This document shows, one piece after another, positions 5,581-5,864 of a stretch of DNA of 5,864 nt. The notes under the pieces were generated by a model. The model was not told the DNA's origin, searched no databases, and saw only the letters and a program-made list of their open reading frames with translations. Where the stretch lies: NCBI GenBank assembly GCA_944387905.1, contig CALXGU010000105.1:1-5864 (forward strand), read 5' to 3'. Every line of letters begins with the position of its first letter. Within the stretch, counting starts at the first letter, position 1. The DNA comes from an uncultured Clostridia bacterium (GTDB lineage Bacteria; Bacillota; Clostridia; Oscillospirales; QAKW01). Position numbers and translations under genes: made by a program.

Positions 5581-5864
5581 ATGAGCATTTTAATTGATAT
5601 CATTTTAGTTGCCATTTTTATTGTTTCCGCTTATTTCGCGTTAAAAAAGGGATTGATAGGCACATTGTTCAGCCTTTTGGGAACCGTTATTGCAATAGTG
5701 CTTGCGGTTATGCTCAGCAGTCCGGTTTCAGGATTTATAGACAATGAGTTTGTAAACCCGTCAGTTAAACAGTACATACTGGAAACGGTAGATTCAAGCT
5801 CAATGGGCAGATCATACGAAGATGCTCTTAACAGTATTGATGTCGCAGCCGAAATCGAGAAGAT
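5581..5864 (+). CDS. CvpA family membrane protein (5' end only)
   Basis: The first 94 codons of an integral membrane protein; the 3' end is beyond the window. The ATG at 5581 has GGAG at 5570-5573, 7 nt upstream. The start matches CvpA (colicin V production protein family): an Asp near the N-terminus within a first hydrophobic helix (ILIDIILVAIFIVSAYFA, about 3-20), then KKGLIGTLFSLLG at 22-34, and a second helix to about residue 46. A polar stretch (DNEFVNPSVKQYILETVDSS) follows, as in Gram-positive CvpA proteins, which usually have further helices downstream. CvpA proteins affect envelope integrity and, in E. coli, colicin V export; their molecular activity is unsettled. The gene follows the DUF5711-like gene by 16 nt, so the two are probably cotranscribed. 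Confidence 0.82.
   Translation, partial: MSILIDIILVAIFIVSAYFALKKGLIGTLFSLLGTVIAIVLAVMLSSPVSGFIDNEFVNPSVKQYILETVDSSSMGRSYEDALNSIDVAAEIEK

Noticed and set aside
1..5864. Defence system, mobile element, CRISPR array, tRNA or riboswitch.
   Set aside because: Every stretch is accounted for by recognisable co-directional genes. There are no terminal repeats, transposase or phage motifs, spaced direct repeats or tRNA-like folds, and no leader long enough for a riboswitch.

Overview
The window looks like ordinary chromosomal core-genome sequence from a low-to-mid GC Gram-positive bacterium, most likely a Clostridia member of the Oscillospiraceae/Ruminococcaceae type. The grounds are strong AGGAGG-type ribosome binding sites, frequent ATA codons, GTG and TTG starts, a shared-type ECF transporter module (ecfA1-ecfA2-ecfT) followed by truA, and a DUF5711-like protein next to a CvpA-family protein. 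The taxonomic call is inference; there is no rRNA or other direct marker.

Layout, all on the + strand: the 3' end of ruvB (1-216), a class I SAM-dependent methyltransferase (218-1075), ecfA1 (1072-1932), ecfA2 (1916-2782), ecfT (2775-3581), truA (3590-4357), a single-pass membrane protein resembling DUF5711 (4347-5564), and the 5' end of a CvpA-family membrane protein (5581-5864, cut by the window edge). Genes either overlap (4, 17, 8 and 11 nt) or are separated by at most 16 nt. No gap could hold a conventional intergenic promoter or terminator. There are no RNA genes, mobile elements, CRISPR arrays or phage genes, and no gene-free stretch above 300 bases.

Functionally, the centre is the energising half of an energy-coupling factor vitamin transporter: two ABC ATPases and the transmembrane coupling protein. 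No substrate-binding S component is visible, so this is probably the shared (group II) module serving several unlinked S components. Around it lie nucleic-acid housekeeping genes: Holliday-junction branch migration (RuvB), a probable RNA methyltransferase and tRNA pseudouridine synthase. The right end moves to two poorly understood envelope proteins.

I found no clear new biological system. The observations most worth following are a perfect TTGACA-N16-TATAAT promoter-like sequence inside truA, placed to drive the DUF5711-cvpA pair; the DUF5711/CvpA pairing itself; a methyltransferase without the catalytic-cysteine motif of RlmI; and several strong inverted repeats inside coding sequence.
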